The notes beneath the pieces were generated by a model. The model ran no database searches and was not told where the DNA came from. It saw nothing but the letters and a program-made list of their open reading frames with translations. From Spongiactinospora rosea (GTDB lineage: Bacteria > Actinomycetota > Actinomycetes > Streptosporangiales > Streptosporangiaceae), in assembly GCF_003315795.1 (NCBI RefSeq), contig NZ_QMEY01000005.1:364318-428317 (forward strand): a stretch of 64,000 bases of DNA, in the 5' to 3' direction. This document shows positions 52,079 through 60,589 of this stretch, one piece after another (position 1 is the stretch's first letter; each line of letters begins with the position of its first letter). The translations under genes were made by a program, and so were the position numbers.

Positions 52079-53121
52079 CGCCAGTCAAGATCGGATGTGG
52101 AAAGGGTCCCGGGCACCACCCCGAGACCGGGCGCATCGCCGAGGGTGATCCGCCCGTCCTCGAGGCCGAGCCCGTGGAACGGTGGTTCGCGCAGGTAGAG
52201 GTGGCCGTCGAGGTCTATGTGGTCGGCCAGTGGCGCGAGTAGCGCGGCCTGGCTGATGGCGAGCTCCGACTCGCACATACAGCTGAGCAGGACCGTGAGC
52301 CCTGCCCGACGGGCGGCCTCCATGACCCGCCGCGCACCGCGGACACCGCCGGCCTTGCACAGCTTGACGACGATGCCGTCGGAGTGTTGCCGGGCGGCCT
52401 GGACGCTGGCCACGTCGGTGCACCCCTCGTCGAGGACGATCGGGAGCCGGTCGGGAAGCTCCCGGTAGCGGTGGTAGTCGTCGATTTCGGTTCTGGGAAA
52501 CGGCTGCTCGATGAGCTGGATGCCGAGCGCGCGCAGACGAGGGGTGAGGGCGCGGGCGGTGTCGAGGTCCCATGCCTCGTTCGCGTCGATGCGCACCGGC
52601 AGCGGGGTCATCCGCCGGATGGCCTCGAGGGCGTCGATGTCGCCGGGGCCGCCGACCTTCACCTTGAACGCGCCCACCGGCGGCGCGTTCCGGACCGCGC
52701 TCGCCGCCTCGTCCGGGTTTGCGATCCCGATCGTGTACACGGTCGGTCCGAGCGTGCGGGGCGTGCCGAGCACGCTCCAGGTCGGTCGCCCAGCGGCCTT
52801 GCCGATCCAGTCGTGCAACGCGCCGTCGAGGGCCATCCGGGCGCCCGCGGGCGCGTCCCATCGCTCGACGCGGTCGAGAGCCGCCTCCGGGTCGCTCAGG
52901 TCCTGGCCCAGCAGGGCCGGGCCGTCGGCCTCTACCGCTCGCGCGACATCGTCCGCGGTGACTCCGTCGTACTCGATCGGCGTGCCCTCGCCGTAGGCGA
53001 CGACGCCGCCGTGCGCGATGGCGACCATGCAGGTGTCGACGGAGTCGATCTCACCGCGGGAGCTTCGCACCGTCTCGGTCAGCCGCAGGGACACGCGGCG
53101 GACGGCCAGACTCAGATCCAT
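52075..53121 (-). CDS. Dipeptide epimerase (enolase superfamily)
   Basis: 348 residues of the muconate lactonising enzyme subgroup. Catalytic lysines: Lys155 in the KxK motif (FKVKVGG) and Lys253 in VVKLCKAGG. Metal ligands: Asp179 (RIDANEAW), Glu205 (LIEQPF) and Asp231 (VLDEG). DLDG at 303-306 is the DxD motif that binds the amino group of dipeptides in L-Ala-D/L-Glu epimerases. It should invert one alpha-carbon of a dipeptide-like substrate. ATG 53121 is the best start, since a longer frame to 53160 lacks support. It is the first gene of a four-gene leftward operon and suits the ATP-grasp ligase nearby. Confidence 0.9.
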   Translation of the reverse strand: MDLSLAVRRVSLRLTETVRSSRGEIDSVDTCMVAIAHGGVVAYGEGTPIEYDGVTADDVARAVEADGPALLGQDLSDPEAALDRVERWDAPAGARMALDGALHDWIGKAAGRPTWSVLGTPRTLGPTVYTIGIANPDEAASAVRNAPPVGAFKVKVGGPGDIDALEAIRRMTPLPVRIDANEAWDLDTARALTPRLRALGIQLIEQPFPRTEIDDYHRYRELPDRLPIVLDEGCTDVASVQAARQHSDGIVVKLCKAGGVRGARRVMEAARRAGLTVLLSCMCESELAISQAALLAPLADHIDLDGHLYLREPPFHGLGLEDGRITLGDAPGLGVVPGTLSTSDLDWR

Positions 53122-53219
53122 GGGGAGCTCTTTCCAATTGTGGGGCGAGGAAGGAACCATCCGGGCGTCAGCGGCGACTTACTGCATAGCGGATATGGTC
53201 GATGGCGAAGGGATCGGCG

Positions 53220-53957
53220 ATGGAGTGGTTCGAGGACGAGACGCTGTGGGCCGACTTCTCGGATGTGCTGTTCTCCGCCGAGCGTGCCGGTGAGGCCGAG
53301 ATGAGAGCCGCCTCGTCGCCGTTGTTGCGGGTGCCGCCCGGGACCAGGGTGCTCGATCTGGGATGCGGGCCGGGAACGTACACGGTTCCGCTGGCCCGTC
53401 AGGGTGCGGAGGTCACGGGCGTGGACCTCAGCGCGGCGCTGCTCGATCGCGCGGCGCAGGCGGCGTCCGAGGCCGGCGTCGGCATCCGGCTCGTCCGGGC
53501 GGACATGCGCGAGTTCGTCGAGCCGGGCCGGTTCGACCTGGTGATCAGCATGTACACCTCGTTCGGCCTGTTCGACGACCATGACGAGAACATGCGGGTC
53601 CTGCGCAACGTACGGGCGAGCCTCGCGCCCGGCGGCCGGCTCCTGATCGACCTGTACGGCAAGGAGATCATGGCCCGCGACGGAGCCCGGCCGAAGATCA
53701 TCGACGTCGACGGGGGCACGCTGATCGTGCGCGGCACGGTCTTCGACGACTGGACCCGGTTCCGGGACGACTTCTACCTCGTACGGGACGGCCGGGCACG
53801 GCAGGCGTTCATCGTGCACCACCTCTACAGCGCCGTCGAGCTCAAGCGCATGCTCGGCGAGGCGGGTTTCACCGGCATCGAGTGCTTCGGCGGGTTCGAC
53901 GCCGAGCCCTTCGACGACCACGCGCGCCGGCTGATCGTGCGGGGCGGCCGGGCCTAG
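53220..53957 (+). CDS. SAM-dependent methyltransferase, copy 2
   Basis: 245 residues, paralogous to copy 1 throughout: MEWFEDETLWADFSDVLFSA at the start, VLDLGCGPGTYTVPLARQGA, VTGVDLSAALLDRA, VISMYTSFGLFDDHDEN, LAPGGRLLIDLYGKEIM, and GFTGIECFGGFDAEPF near the end. It keeps the canonical DLGCGPG motif. An ATG at 53202 is an alternative start, but alignment with copy 1 favours 53220. It is the only rightward gene in the cluster core and shares its stop site, CTAG, with the ATP-grasp gene on the other strand. Confidence 0.9.
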   Translation: MEWFEDETLWADFSDVLFSAERAGEAEMRAASSPLLRVPPGTRVLDLGCGPGTYTVPLARQGAEVTGVDLSAALLDRAAQAASEAGVGIRLVRADMREFVEPGRFDLVISMYTSFGLFDDHDENMRVLRNVRASLAPGGRLLIDLYGKEIMARDGARPKIIDVDGGTLIVRGTVFDDWTRFRDDFYLVRDGRARQAFIVHHLYSAVELKRMLGEAGFTGIECFGGFDAEPFDDHARRLIVRGGRA

Positions 53958-55225
53958 CACGCGGGACGCGTCTCGATGCGCAGGGCGCCCGCCGCGGCGA
54001 CGGCCCGGTGCGTGGCGATCTCCGCGGTCGGCCCCTCGGCGAGCAGGATTCCGGCGTAGCCGCTCCCATCTGTGACGTGCGCGATGTCCGTGCCGATCGC
54101 CTTGGTCGGATACCACTCGGGCCGTCCTGGGTAGCGGACGACGTGGTCGAGGCCGTGCACGGCGACCAGCTCGCCGGCCCGGTCCGGATACGCCAGGACG
54201 AACGCCACGGCCGGTCCGCCGCCCAGGGGCGCGTCGAGCAGTCGTGGACGCCGGCCCAGCGCGAGGTCGACAAGTCCTTCGTAAACGTTGATCTTCAGGG
54301 CGCGGCACATCGACTCGCCGACGAGCGCACCGCCGATACGGGGATTCACCTCGATCAGACGCGGACCGTCGGCGGTCATGGCCAGCTCGATGTGGGCGAA
54401 CCGGTCGGTGTAACCGAGGACCGTCAGCACGTCGCCGAGCCACTTCTCGATCTGGCGGACATCGTCGGGCGGCAACGCCACCGGGAACGCGGTCACGTCC
54501 TCGCGGAACCAGGGCTGCGGTGACATGAGGCGGCTCGACAGCCCCAGCAGCCGGGTGTGCCCGGCCCAGGTGACGGTCTCGGCGCTGTAGACCGGCCCGG
54601 CGAGGAACGGCTCCGCGAACAGCCGCCCGAACAGCGTCGCGCCCGCGGCCTCCCGGCGGAGGCGGGAGAGGTCCTCGGCGTCGCGTACGAGCCAGACGTT
54701 CCTGCTGCTGGTGCCGGCCGTGTCCTTGACGACGGCGGGAAGCCCGACGGTCGCGGCGAGCCGGTCGAGGTCCAGCGCGGCCACGTCGTCCACCAGGGAC
54801 GGCGCGAACGGGCTCAACCCCTTCCGGTGAAGAAGGTCCCGGACCTGGGACTTGTCGCGCACCAGCCGGATGACCGCCGGGTCGATGCCGGGCAGGCCGA
54901 ACTCGGTGGCGAGTTCGGCCCCGGTCACGCCCCACGTATCCGTGGAGCTGATCAGTCCCCGGAGGTCCTTGACCGCGTTCAGGGCTGCGGCGACGGCCTG
55001 GCGGTCGTTCGTGTCCACCGGGACGACCTCGATCGACCCAGGTGACAGCGTGGCAAGCTCGTGCAGGTACAGCGGTTCGGTACCGGTCAGCAGCACCAGG
55101 CGCTCGCCGGCGTCACCAGCGGCCCGGGCGAGGTGGGCGAGTCCGAAGGAGAGCATCTCAAGGCAGGCGATGGTCACGATCGATATGTCGGATGGGCTGC
55201 CCGAATGGTTCCCATCTGTCGTCAA
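53954..55225 (-). CDS. ATP-grasp ligase
   Basis: 423 residues. After an N-terminal Rossmann-like domain, the ATP-grasp fold is clear: LVRDKSQVRDLLHRKGLSPF, LPAVVKDTAGTSSRNVWLV with the ATP-binding lysine, FAEPFLAGPVYSAETV, and the Mg/ATP motif LIEVNPRIGGALVGE. Such enzymes join a carboxylate to an amine, often making dipeptides or small-peptide natural products. The start is probably TTG 55225, overlapping the ABC gene stop as TTGA, though GTG 55177 is possible. Its place between importer genes and a dipeptide epimerase suggests that it makes the substrate of the epimerase. Confidence 0.88.
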   Translation of the reverse strand: MTTDGNHSGSPSDISIVTIACLEMLSFGLAHLARAAGDAGERLVLLTGTEPLYLHELATLSPGSIEVVPVDTNDRQAVAAALNAVKDLRGLISSTDTWGVTGAELATEFGLPGIDPAVIRLVRDKSQVRDLLHRKGLSPFAPSLVDDVAALDLDRLAATVGLPAVVKDTAGTSSRNVWLVRDAEDLSRLRREAAGATLFGRLFAEPFLAGPVYSAETVTWAGHTRLLGLSSRLMSPQPWFREDVTAFPVALPPDDVRQIEKWLGDVLTVLGYTDRFAHIELAMTADGPRLIEVNPRIGGALVGESMCRALKINVYEGLVDLALGRRPRLLDAPLGGGPAVAFVLAYPDRAGELVAVHGLDHVVRYPGRPEWYPTKAIGTDIAHVTDGSGYAGILLAEGPTAEIATHRAVAAAGALRIETRPAC

Positions 55226-55971
55226 ATGGTGGGCGTGGCCGACAGCAGCAGACGCGTGTACGGGTGCCGGGGGCCGGTGGTCACCTCTGCGGTTGGACCC
55301 TGTTCGACGATCCGGCCGCGCCGCATGACCGCGATCCGGTCCGCGAGCTGCGAGACCACCGCGAGGTCGTGGGCGATGAACAGGCAGCCGAACTCAAGCC
55401 GGTCCCGCAGGTCGCAGAGCAGGTTCAGCACCTTCGCCTGGACCGATACGTCGAGCGCGGTGACCGGCTCGTCGCAGACCAGCAGGCGTGGCTCCAGGGC
55501 CAGCGCACGGGCGATCGCCACACGCTGCTGCTGACCGCCGGACAGCCGCCCGGGACGGCGATCCCGCACCTGCGGGTCGAGCCCGACAAGGTCCAGCAGC
55601 TCGCTCACCCGCGCGGCCCGGAACCTGGCATCACCGACCCGGTGGATGGACAGCGGCTCGGCGATGGACTGTCGCACGGTCTGCCGCGGGCTGAGCGTCA
55701 GATAGGGGTCCTGGAACACCATCTGGACCTGCCGCCGGTGCGCTCGCAGCGCCCGGCCCCTGAGCGTGTGCACGTCCACCCCGGCGACGCGGACGGTTCC
55801 CGCGCTGGGCCGCAGCAGGCCGGTGACGACCCGGGCCAGCGTCGACTTGCCGCAGCCGGATTCCCCGACCAGGCCGACGATCTCGCCTGCCGCCACCCGC
55901 ATCGTGACGCCCTCGATCACGCTCGTGTCGTCACGGCCGTAGCCCGCGCTGACGTTCTCGATCTCTAGCAT
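55222..55971 (-). CDS. ABC transporter ATPase (DppF/OppF type)
   Basis: 249 residues. Walker A GESGCGKST, signature LSGGQQQRVAIARAL, Walker B LLVCDEPVTALD, H-loop FIAHDLAVV. The C-terminal extension HPYTRLLLSATP is typical of the peptide/nickel importer ATPases, although the protein is short and lacks the Fe-S cysteine tail. ATG 55971 overlaps the preceding fusion gene by 7 nt; a longer open frame upstream is not coding. It forms the second ATPase of the importer. Confidence 0.92.
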   Translation of the reverse strand: MLEIENVSAGYGRDDTSVIEGVTMRVAAGEIVGLVGESGCGKSTLARVVTGLLRPSAGTVRVAGVDVHTLRGRALRAHRRQVQMVFQDPYLTLSPRQTVRQSIAEPLSIHRVGDARFRAARVSELLDLVGLDPQVRDRRPGRLSGGQQQRVAIARALALEPRLLVCDEPVTALDVSVQAKVLNLLCDLRDRLEFGCLFIAHDLAVVSQLADRIAVMRRGRIVEQGPTAEVTTGPRHPYTRLLLSATPTI

Positions 55972-57842
55972 GTCCCGTCCGTGGTCGTGGAACGGCTGGG
56001 ATGACGCAGGCACGCCGACCGGTGCGCGGCCGAGGTGGCCGCCGGTTCCAAAGCCGGCGGCGTGATCGCGCAGGCCGGCACCGCGATCGTGCAGCGGGGG
56101 GCGAACCCGCACCCGGCGGTGCCGTCCGGTCCGATGCCGGACCGGCCCGGCATGGTACGGAACCGGGTGCCCGGTGCCGCACCTGGACGTGGCACGGCGT
56201 CCAGCAGTCCGCGGGTGTAAGGGTGGTCGGGAGCTTTGGTCACCGCGTCGAGCGGGCCCGACTCCACAACCCGCCCGGCGTACACGACGGCCACACTGTC
56301 GGCCAGGTGTGCCACCACCGCCAGGTCGTGGCTGACGACGACCATGGCCATGCCCAGCTCGTCGCGCAGGCGGGCCAGCAGGTCGAGCAACTGTGCCTGC
56401 ACGGTCACGTCGAGCGCGGACGTGGGTTCGTCCGCGATCAGCAGTTCCGGCTGCCCGGCGAGGGCCATGGCGATCTGTGCCCGCTGCCGCATTCCACCCG
56501 ACAGCTGGTGCGGGAGCCGGTGGGCGACCACTGCGGGATCGGGCAGCCCCGCCATGCCCAGCAGTTCCTCGGTGACCCGCCGGGTCGCGCCGCGCGGGCC
56601 GCCCCGGCCCGCGTTGCGGACCGCCTCGTCGACGTGCGCGCCGATCGTCCGCAGCGGGTTGAGCACCGCGGCGCTGTCCTGGAAGACCACGCCGACCCGG
56701 CGCCGATCCTCCGGAGCGAGCCCGGCAAGCTCGCGGGCACCGAGCATCGCCGAGCCGGTGACCACCGCCTGTGGATCCAGGAGGCCGAACGGCGCCAGCG
56801 CGGCCGTGGTCTTACCGCTTCCGGTCTCGCCGACGAGCGCCAAAATCTGCCCGCGACGCACCTCATAGGAGATCCCGGCGGCGACGCGACGAAGCCCGCC
56901 ATCGCCCGGGTACGCGACGGACAGGTCCCGCACGATCAGGACCGCGTCCGGGGCCGCGGGCGGTTCCGCTCCGGTGGCCGGTCGCGCCGCCCGCCGCATC
57001 CGCCCGGGGCGGATCAGCCGGAGGACCGACGGCCGCTCCCCACCGGCCGCCAGCCGCTCGCCGAGCAGGTTGCCGGCGAACACCACCGCCGTGATGGCGA
57101 TGCCGGGAGGGTACGCCAGCCACCACGCGGAGGCCAGGAACGGTCGCCCCTCGATGAGCATCTGGCCCCACTCGGCGTGCGGCGGCGCGACACCGAGGCC
57201 GAGGAAACTCAGCGTGGCGACGCCGAGAACGATCGTGCCGACGTCCGTGCTGGCGTAGACCAGACATGGTGCCAGCGCCGGGGGCAGCAGATGCCGGCCG
57301 ATGATGCGCCCGCGGCCGGCCCCGAGCAGCCGCAGCGCGTCCAGATGAGGGCTGCCGCGCATCCCGGCGACACGGGCGCGGGCGATCCGGGCGTACGGCG
57401 CCCACGACCACAGCGACAGCGCGAGGACGAGGTTCTCCACACCGGGACCCCGCACGCCGATCACCGCCAGCGCCACCAGCATCCCGGGCAGCGACACCAC
57501 CACGTCGATCACCCGGGCGACGACCCGGTCGACCCATCCGCCCAGGTAGCCGGCGATGGCCCCGACGACGGCGCCGGCGGCCAGCGAGACCGTCAGCACG
57601 GCCGCCGTGATCGCCAGGGAGATCCGCGCACCGTAGAGGAGCCGGCTGAGCTGGTCACGGCCGAGCTGATCCGTGCCCAGCAGGTGCTGCGGCGACGGCG
57701 GTAGCAGCGAGGCCGCCAGGTCGTTGGCGGCGGGATCGGCCGGAGCCAGCAGCGGTGCCAGCCCGCCCCCGACCACGAACAGGACCAGTGGCGCCGCGAC
57801 CAGCGCCGTGCGCACCCCAGTCCGGCGGAGCATGCCATTCAC
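55965..57842 (-). CDS. ABC importer permease-ATPase fusion (DppC-DppD type)
   Basis: 625 residues. The first ~265 form a DppC-like permease (LGTDQLGRDQLSRLLYGARI, six helices, EAA loop near ARVAGMRGSPHLDALRLLGA). After a linker (PATGAEPPAAPDAV), residues ~310-625 form a DppD-like ATPase with GETGSGKTT, LSGGMRQRAQIAMAL, LLIADEPTSALD, and a C-terminal cysteine-bearing tail GTAGCGFAPRCTIAVPACA. In most systems these are separate proteins; here they are one chain with no stop. GTG 57842 overlaps the upstream permease gene as GTGA. Confidence 0.92.
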   Translation of the reverse strand: MNGMLRRTGVRTALVAAPLVLFVVGGGLAPLLAPADPAANDLAASLLPPSPQHLLGTDQLGRDQLSRLLYGARISLAITAAVLTVSLAAGAVVGAIAGYLGGWVDRVVARVIDVVVSLPGMLVALAVIGVRGPGVENLVLALSLWSWAPYARIARARVAGMRGSPHLDALRLLGAGRGRIIGRHLLPPALAPCLVYASTDVGTIVLGVATLSFLGLGVAPPHAEWGQMLIEGRPFLASAWWLAYPPGIAITAVVFAGNLLGERLAAGGERPSVLRLIRPGRMRRAARPATGAEPPAAPDAVLIVRDLSVAYPGDGGLRRVAAGISYEVRRGQILALVGETGSGKTTAALAPFGLLDPQAVVTGSAMLGARELAGLAPEDRRRVGVVFQDSAAVLNPLRTIGAHVDEAVRNAGRGGPRGATRRVTEELLGMAGLPDPAVVAHRLPHQLSGGMRQRAQIAMALAGQPELLIADEPTSALDVTVQAQLLDLLARLRDELGMAMVVVSHDLAVVAHLADSVAVVYAGRVVESGPLDAVTKAPDHPYTRGLLDAVPRPGAAPGTRFRTMPGRSGIGPDGTAGCGFAPRCTIAVPACAITPPALEPAATSAAHRSACLRHPSRSTTTDGTC

Positions 57843-58807
57843 CCGGCCCACCGCCGCCGGGAGCGAGGATCGATGAGTCCCTGCAGGACATCGGCGCATC
57901 GGTTGACCAGGATGAACCCGCCACCCATCACGAGCGTGGCCGCCTGCAGCGCCGGTACGTCCCGGGAACCGGCCGCGTGCACGAGGTAGGCACCGAGACC
58001 GGGCCAGGCGAAGATCTGCTCAATCACGACCACGCCGACCAGCAGACCGCCGACGGCGAACGCGGCGACGGAGAGGATCGGTCCCGCCGCGTTGGGCAGC
58101 CCGTCGCGGAGCACGATCGACAGCGGGCCACTGCCTCGGGCCTGGGCGGCCCGTACGTACGGCTGATCCAGCGCCTCACGCAGCGTGACCGCCACCACCC
58201 GGCTGAGCGCGCCGGCGGCCGGCAGCCCGAGCACCGCCATAGGCATGATCCACGTCTCCAGGCCGGCCATCCCCGACGTCGGCACCAGCCTCAGCCGCAG
58301 GGCGAGCGCCAGCACCAGCAGGTAGCTCAGCCAGAATCCCGGAACCGAGGTGACCAGCAGCGCGCCGACCCGCAGGGCGCCGCGCAGCACACCCCGCTGG
58401 AGCACCGCCCCGGCCACGCCTGCGGCCAGCCCGACCACGACGGCGATCAATGCGGACCCGGCGACCAGCCCAAGAGTGACACCGAGCCGGTCGGCGACCT
58501 CAGGCCCCACGGGCGTGTTCGTCCGCAGCGACACCCCGAAGTCGCCGGTGCACGCGTGGGCGAGCCACCGCACGTACCGTATCGGAGCGGAGGCGTCGAG
58601 GCCCAGCTCGACGCGGACGGCCTGGATCTGCTCGGGCGTGGCCGGGCGGCCCGCCCGCGTGGCGGCGAGCATCGCCGCGGGGTCGCCACGGGCGAGCAGG
58701 ACCAGCGCGAAGGTGCCGATCGACATCGCCAGCAGCACGCCGGCGGTGTCGAGTGCCCAGCGCGCGACGTATCCGCCTGTGGTGGTCAGCCGATCGGGAG
58801 CCTTCAC
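57839..58807 (-). CDS. ABC importer permease (DppB type)
   Basis: 322 residues, six membrane helices. Typical segments: VRVELGLDASAPIRYVRWLA, HACTGDFGVSLRTNTPVGPE, VTSVPGFWLSYLLVLALALR, LREALDQPYVRAAQARG (EAA loop), VGVVVIEQIFAWPGLGAYLV. It pairs with the permease half of the following fusion. GTG 58807 overlaps the stop of the binding-protein gene as GTGA. Confidence 0.93.
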   Translation of the reverse strand: MKAPDRLTTTGGYVARWALDTAGVLLAMSIGTFALVLLARGDPAAMLAATRAGRPATPEQIQAVRVELGLDASAPIRYVRWLAHACTGDFGVSLRTNTPVGPEVADRLGVTLGLVAGSALIAVVVGLAAGVAGAVLQRGVLRGALRVGALLVTSVPGFWLSYLLVLALALRLRLVPTSGMAGLETWIMPMAVLGLPAAGALSRVVAVTLREALDQPYVRAAQARGSGPLSIVLRDGLPNAAGPILSVAAFAVGGLLVGVVVIEQIFAWPGLGAYLVHAAGSRDVPALQAATLVMGGGFILVNRCADVLQGLIDPRSRRRWAG

Positions 58808-60372
58808 TCGACGGTGACCCCGGCGACTTCGAGGTCAAGGTCGGTGGGCGGCACCGCGAAGCCCTTGACCGCATCCCGGACCGCCCACAGCCTCGTCCGG
58901 TAGGCCAGTGGCACGAAACCGGCGTCAGCGGCCACCGTGTCGTAGAGCTCCTGGTAGGCCGTGGCGCGGGCGGCGGCGTCACGGGCGTACACGGCCCTGT
59001 CGACCGCGGCCTCGGTGGCCGGGGTGACCCAGAGCGGTCCGCGGGCGCCGGAGGTGAACATGGACACGACCGAGCCGGAGGGGTCGTACGGCGCGCCGAG
59101 CCCCTCGAAGAACGTGATGTCATATGTGCCCTCCGCTCGCTCGTCGTAGTAGGCGGCGGCGTCGACCGGGGCGATCTCCACGGCGATACCGACCTCCTTG
59201 AGGGCGGCGGCGATCGCGGCGGCCGTGGACCGGGGGTCGAGCTGACCCTCGGCCGGTGAGGCGGGGATGAGCAGCTTCAGGGAGAGCGGCTTGCCGTTCT
59301 TGACCCGGGTGGTGCCGTCGAGCGTGTATCCGGCGGCCTCCAGGGTGCTGCGGGCGGCGGCCTGGTCGAAGTAGAGCGGGAGGTCGGTCCCGGAGTCGGG
59401 CACTTCCGGTGGGAACACCCGGCGCGCAGGCTCGGCATAACCCATGAACAGCGCCTTGGTCAGGGACGTGGTGTCGATCGCCTGACGCACGGCCTCGCGG
59501 ACGGCCCGGTCTCCGGCCGGGCCTTTCGGGTTGAAGCCGAGCATGATCGAGACGTCCGGTGCGCCGGTGAGCAGCTTGATATCGGCGCGCTCGCTCAGCG
59601 CCTTGGCCTCCACCGGCGTGATGGGGGCCAGGTACGATCCGCCTACGAGATCGATCTCCTTGCTGGCGAGCGCGTCCACGCGCGCCTGCGAATCGGGGAT
59701 GACCTTGAACTCCAGCCGCTCCAGCTTGGGCTTCGTCCCCCAGTAGTCGTCGTTGCGGGCCAGTGTCGCGCCCCCGGCCGAGTTCGACACCAGCTTCCAC
59801 GGCCCGGTGCCGACCGGGGTCTGGAACTTACCGGCGGCGTCCGCGGACTTCGGGCTCAGCAATCGCACCGGCCGCACGATCGACAGCTCCTGCAGCAGCG
59901 GCTCGTACGGCTCGGACAGTGTCAGCTGGACCGTGTCGGCGTCCGGGGCGTCAACGGAGGAGATGATCTGCGAGGCACGGAAAAAGCCGAACCTCTTGTC
60001 GCCGACCCACCGCTCGAAGTTCCACTTGACGGCGGACGAGTCGAGCGGCGTCCCGTCAGTGAACCGGACGCCGTCGCGCAGGTCGAACGTGACCCGCTTG
60101 CCGCCCTCGGCGACGGTCCACGACTCCGCGAGCCCCGGTGCCAGCTTCCCCCCCTCGGTGTAGGTGACGAGCGGCTCGTAGATCGCGCCGAGCAGCAGGA
60201 AGTTGCCGGTGAAGGCGTGGGGATCCAGGGCACCGGACTCTTCGCTCAGGCCGATGCGCAGCACCGTGCTCGGGACCGGACCCGCGGAGGCGCTGCCGCC
60301 GGTACCGGCGCCACATGCGCTGACCAGCACTATCGACGCAGCAAGGGCCGCGAGTGGACGAAGTCGTGACAA
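58804..60372 (-). CDS. ABC importer substrate-binding lipoprotein (peptide/nickel type)
   Basis: 522 residues. Signal peptide with lipobox: LAALAASIVLVSACGAG, Cys20. SBP family 5 motifs: LAESWTVAEGGKRVTFDLRD, GVRFTDGTPLDSSAVKWNFE, GTGPWKLVSN, LARNDDYWGTKPKLERLEFK, NPKGPAGDRAVREAVRQAID. The general pattern is close to the NikA branch, which binds metal-chelate complexes, but the sequence alone does not prove this. The start is TTG 60372 with GGGAG in front. It is the first gene of a five-gene leftward operon and is divergent from the PLP enzyme gene, 217 nt away. Confidence 0.92.
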   Translation of the reverse strand: MSRLRPLAALAASIVLVSACGAGTGGSASAGPVPSTVLRIGLSEESGALDPHAFTGNFLLLGAIYEPLVTYTEGGKLAPGLAESWTVAEGGKRVTFDLRDGVRFTDGTPLDSSAVKWNFERWVGDKRFGFFRASQIISSVDAPDADTVQLTLSEPYEPLLQELSIVRPVRLLSPKSADAAGKFQTPVGTGPWKLVSNSAGGATLARNDDYWGTKPKLERLEFKVIPDSQARVDALASKEIDLVGGSYLAPITPVEAKALSERADIKLLTGAPDVSIMLGFNPKGPAGDRAVREAVRQAIDTTSLTKALFMGYAEPARRVFPPEVPDSGTDLPLYFDQAAARSTLEAAGYTLDGTTRVKNGKPLSLKLLIPASPAEGQLDPRSTAAAIAAALKEVGIAVEIAPVDAAAYYDERAEGTYDITFFEGLGAPYDPSGSVVSMFTSGARGPLWVTPATEAAVDRAVYARDAAARATAYQELYDTVAADAGFVPLAYRTRLWAVRDAVKGFAVPPTDLDLEVAGVTVE

Positions 60373-60450
60373 AGGGTCTCCCGGCGGGCGGTGGCCATCG
60401 GCGCGGCAGACGATTACCTGCCACAGACCTAGTCGGCTGGACCATCCGGC

Positions 60451-60490
60451 TGGTTCCCGCGACATCTACGATCCACCGCGATGGGAACCA
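60451..60490. promoter_or_regulatory. Inverted repeat in the divergent cluster promoter
   Basis: TGGTTCCC (60451-60458) and GGGAACCA (60483-60490) are perfect inverted copies, with partial symmetry continuing inward (GCG/CGC). The half-sites are 32 bp apart centre to centre, about three helix turns. It lies between the divergent SBP and PLP genes and is a good candidate operator. No regulator gene was found in the cluster. Confidence 0.4.
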
Positions 60491-60549
60491 ACTCGATCGT
60501 GAGTGCGACTTGTCCCAAGACCGGTCAACGCATCGACAGATGTACATCC

Positions 60550-60567
60550 GCCGCCCGATTCGGCGGC
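60550..60567 (+). other. Hairpin in the leader of the PLP enzyme gene
   Basis: GCCGCC, loop CGATTC, GGCGGC, 22 nt before ATG 60590. It may influence translation start. Weak evidence. Confidence 0.3.
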
Positions 60568-60589
60568 ACGACCCGAGGGACGACCGCCC

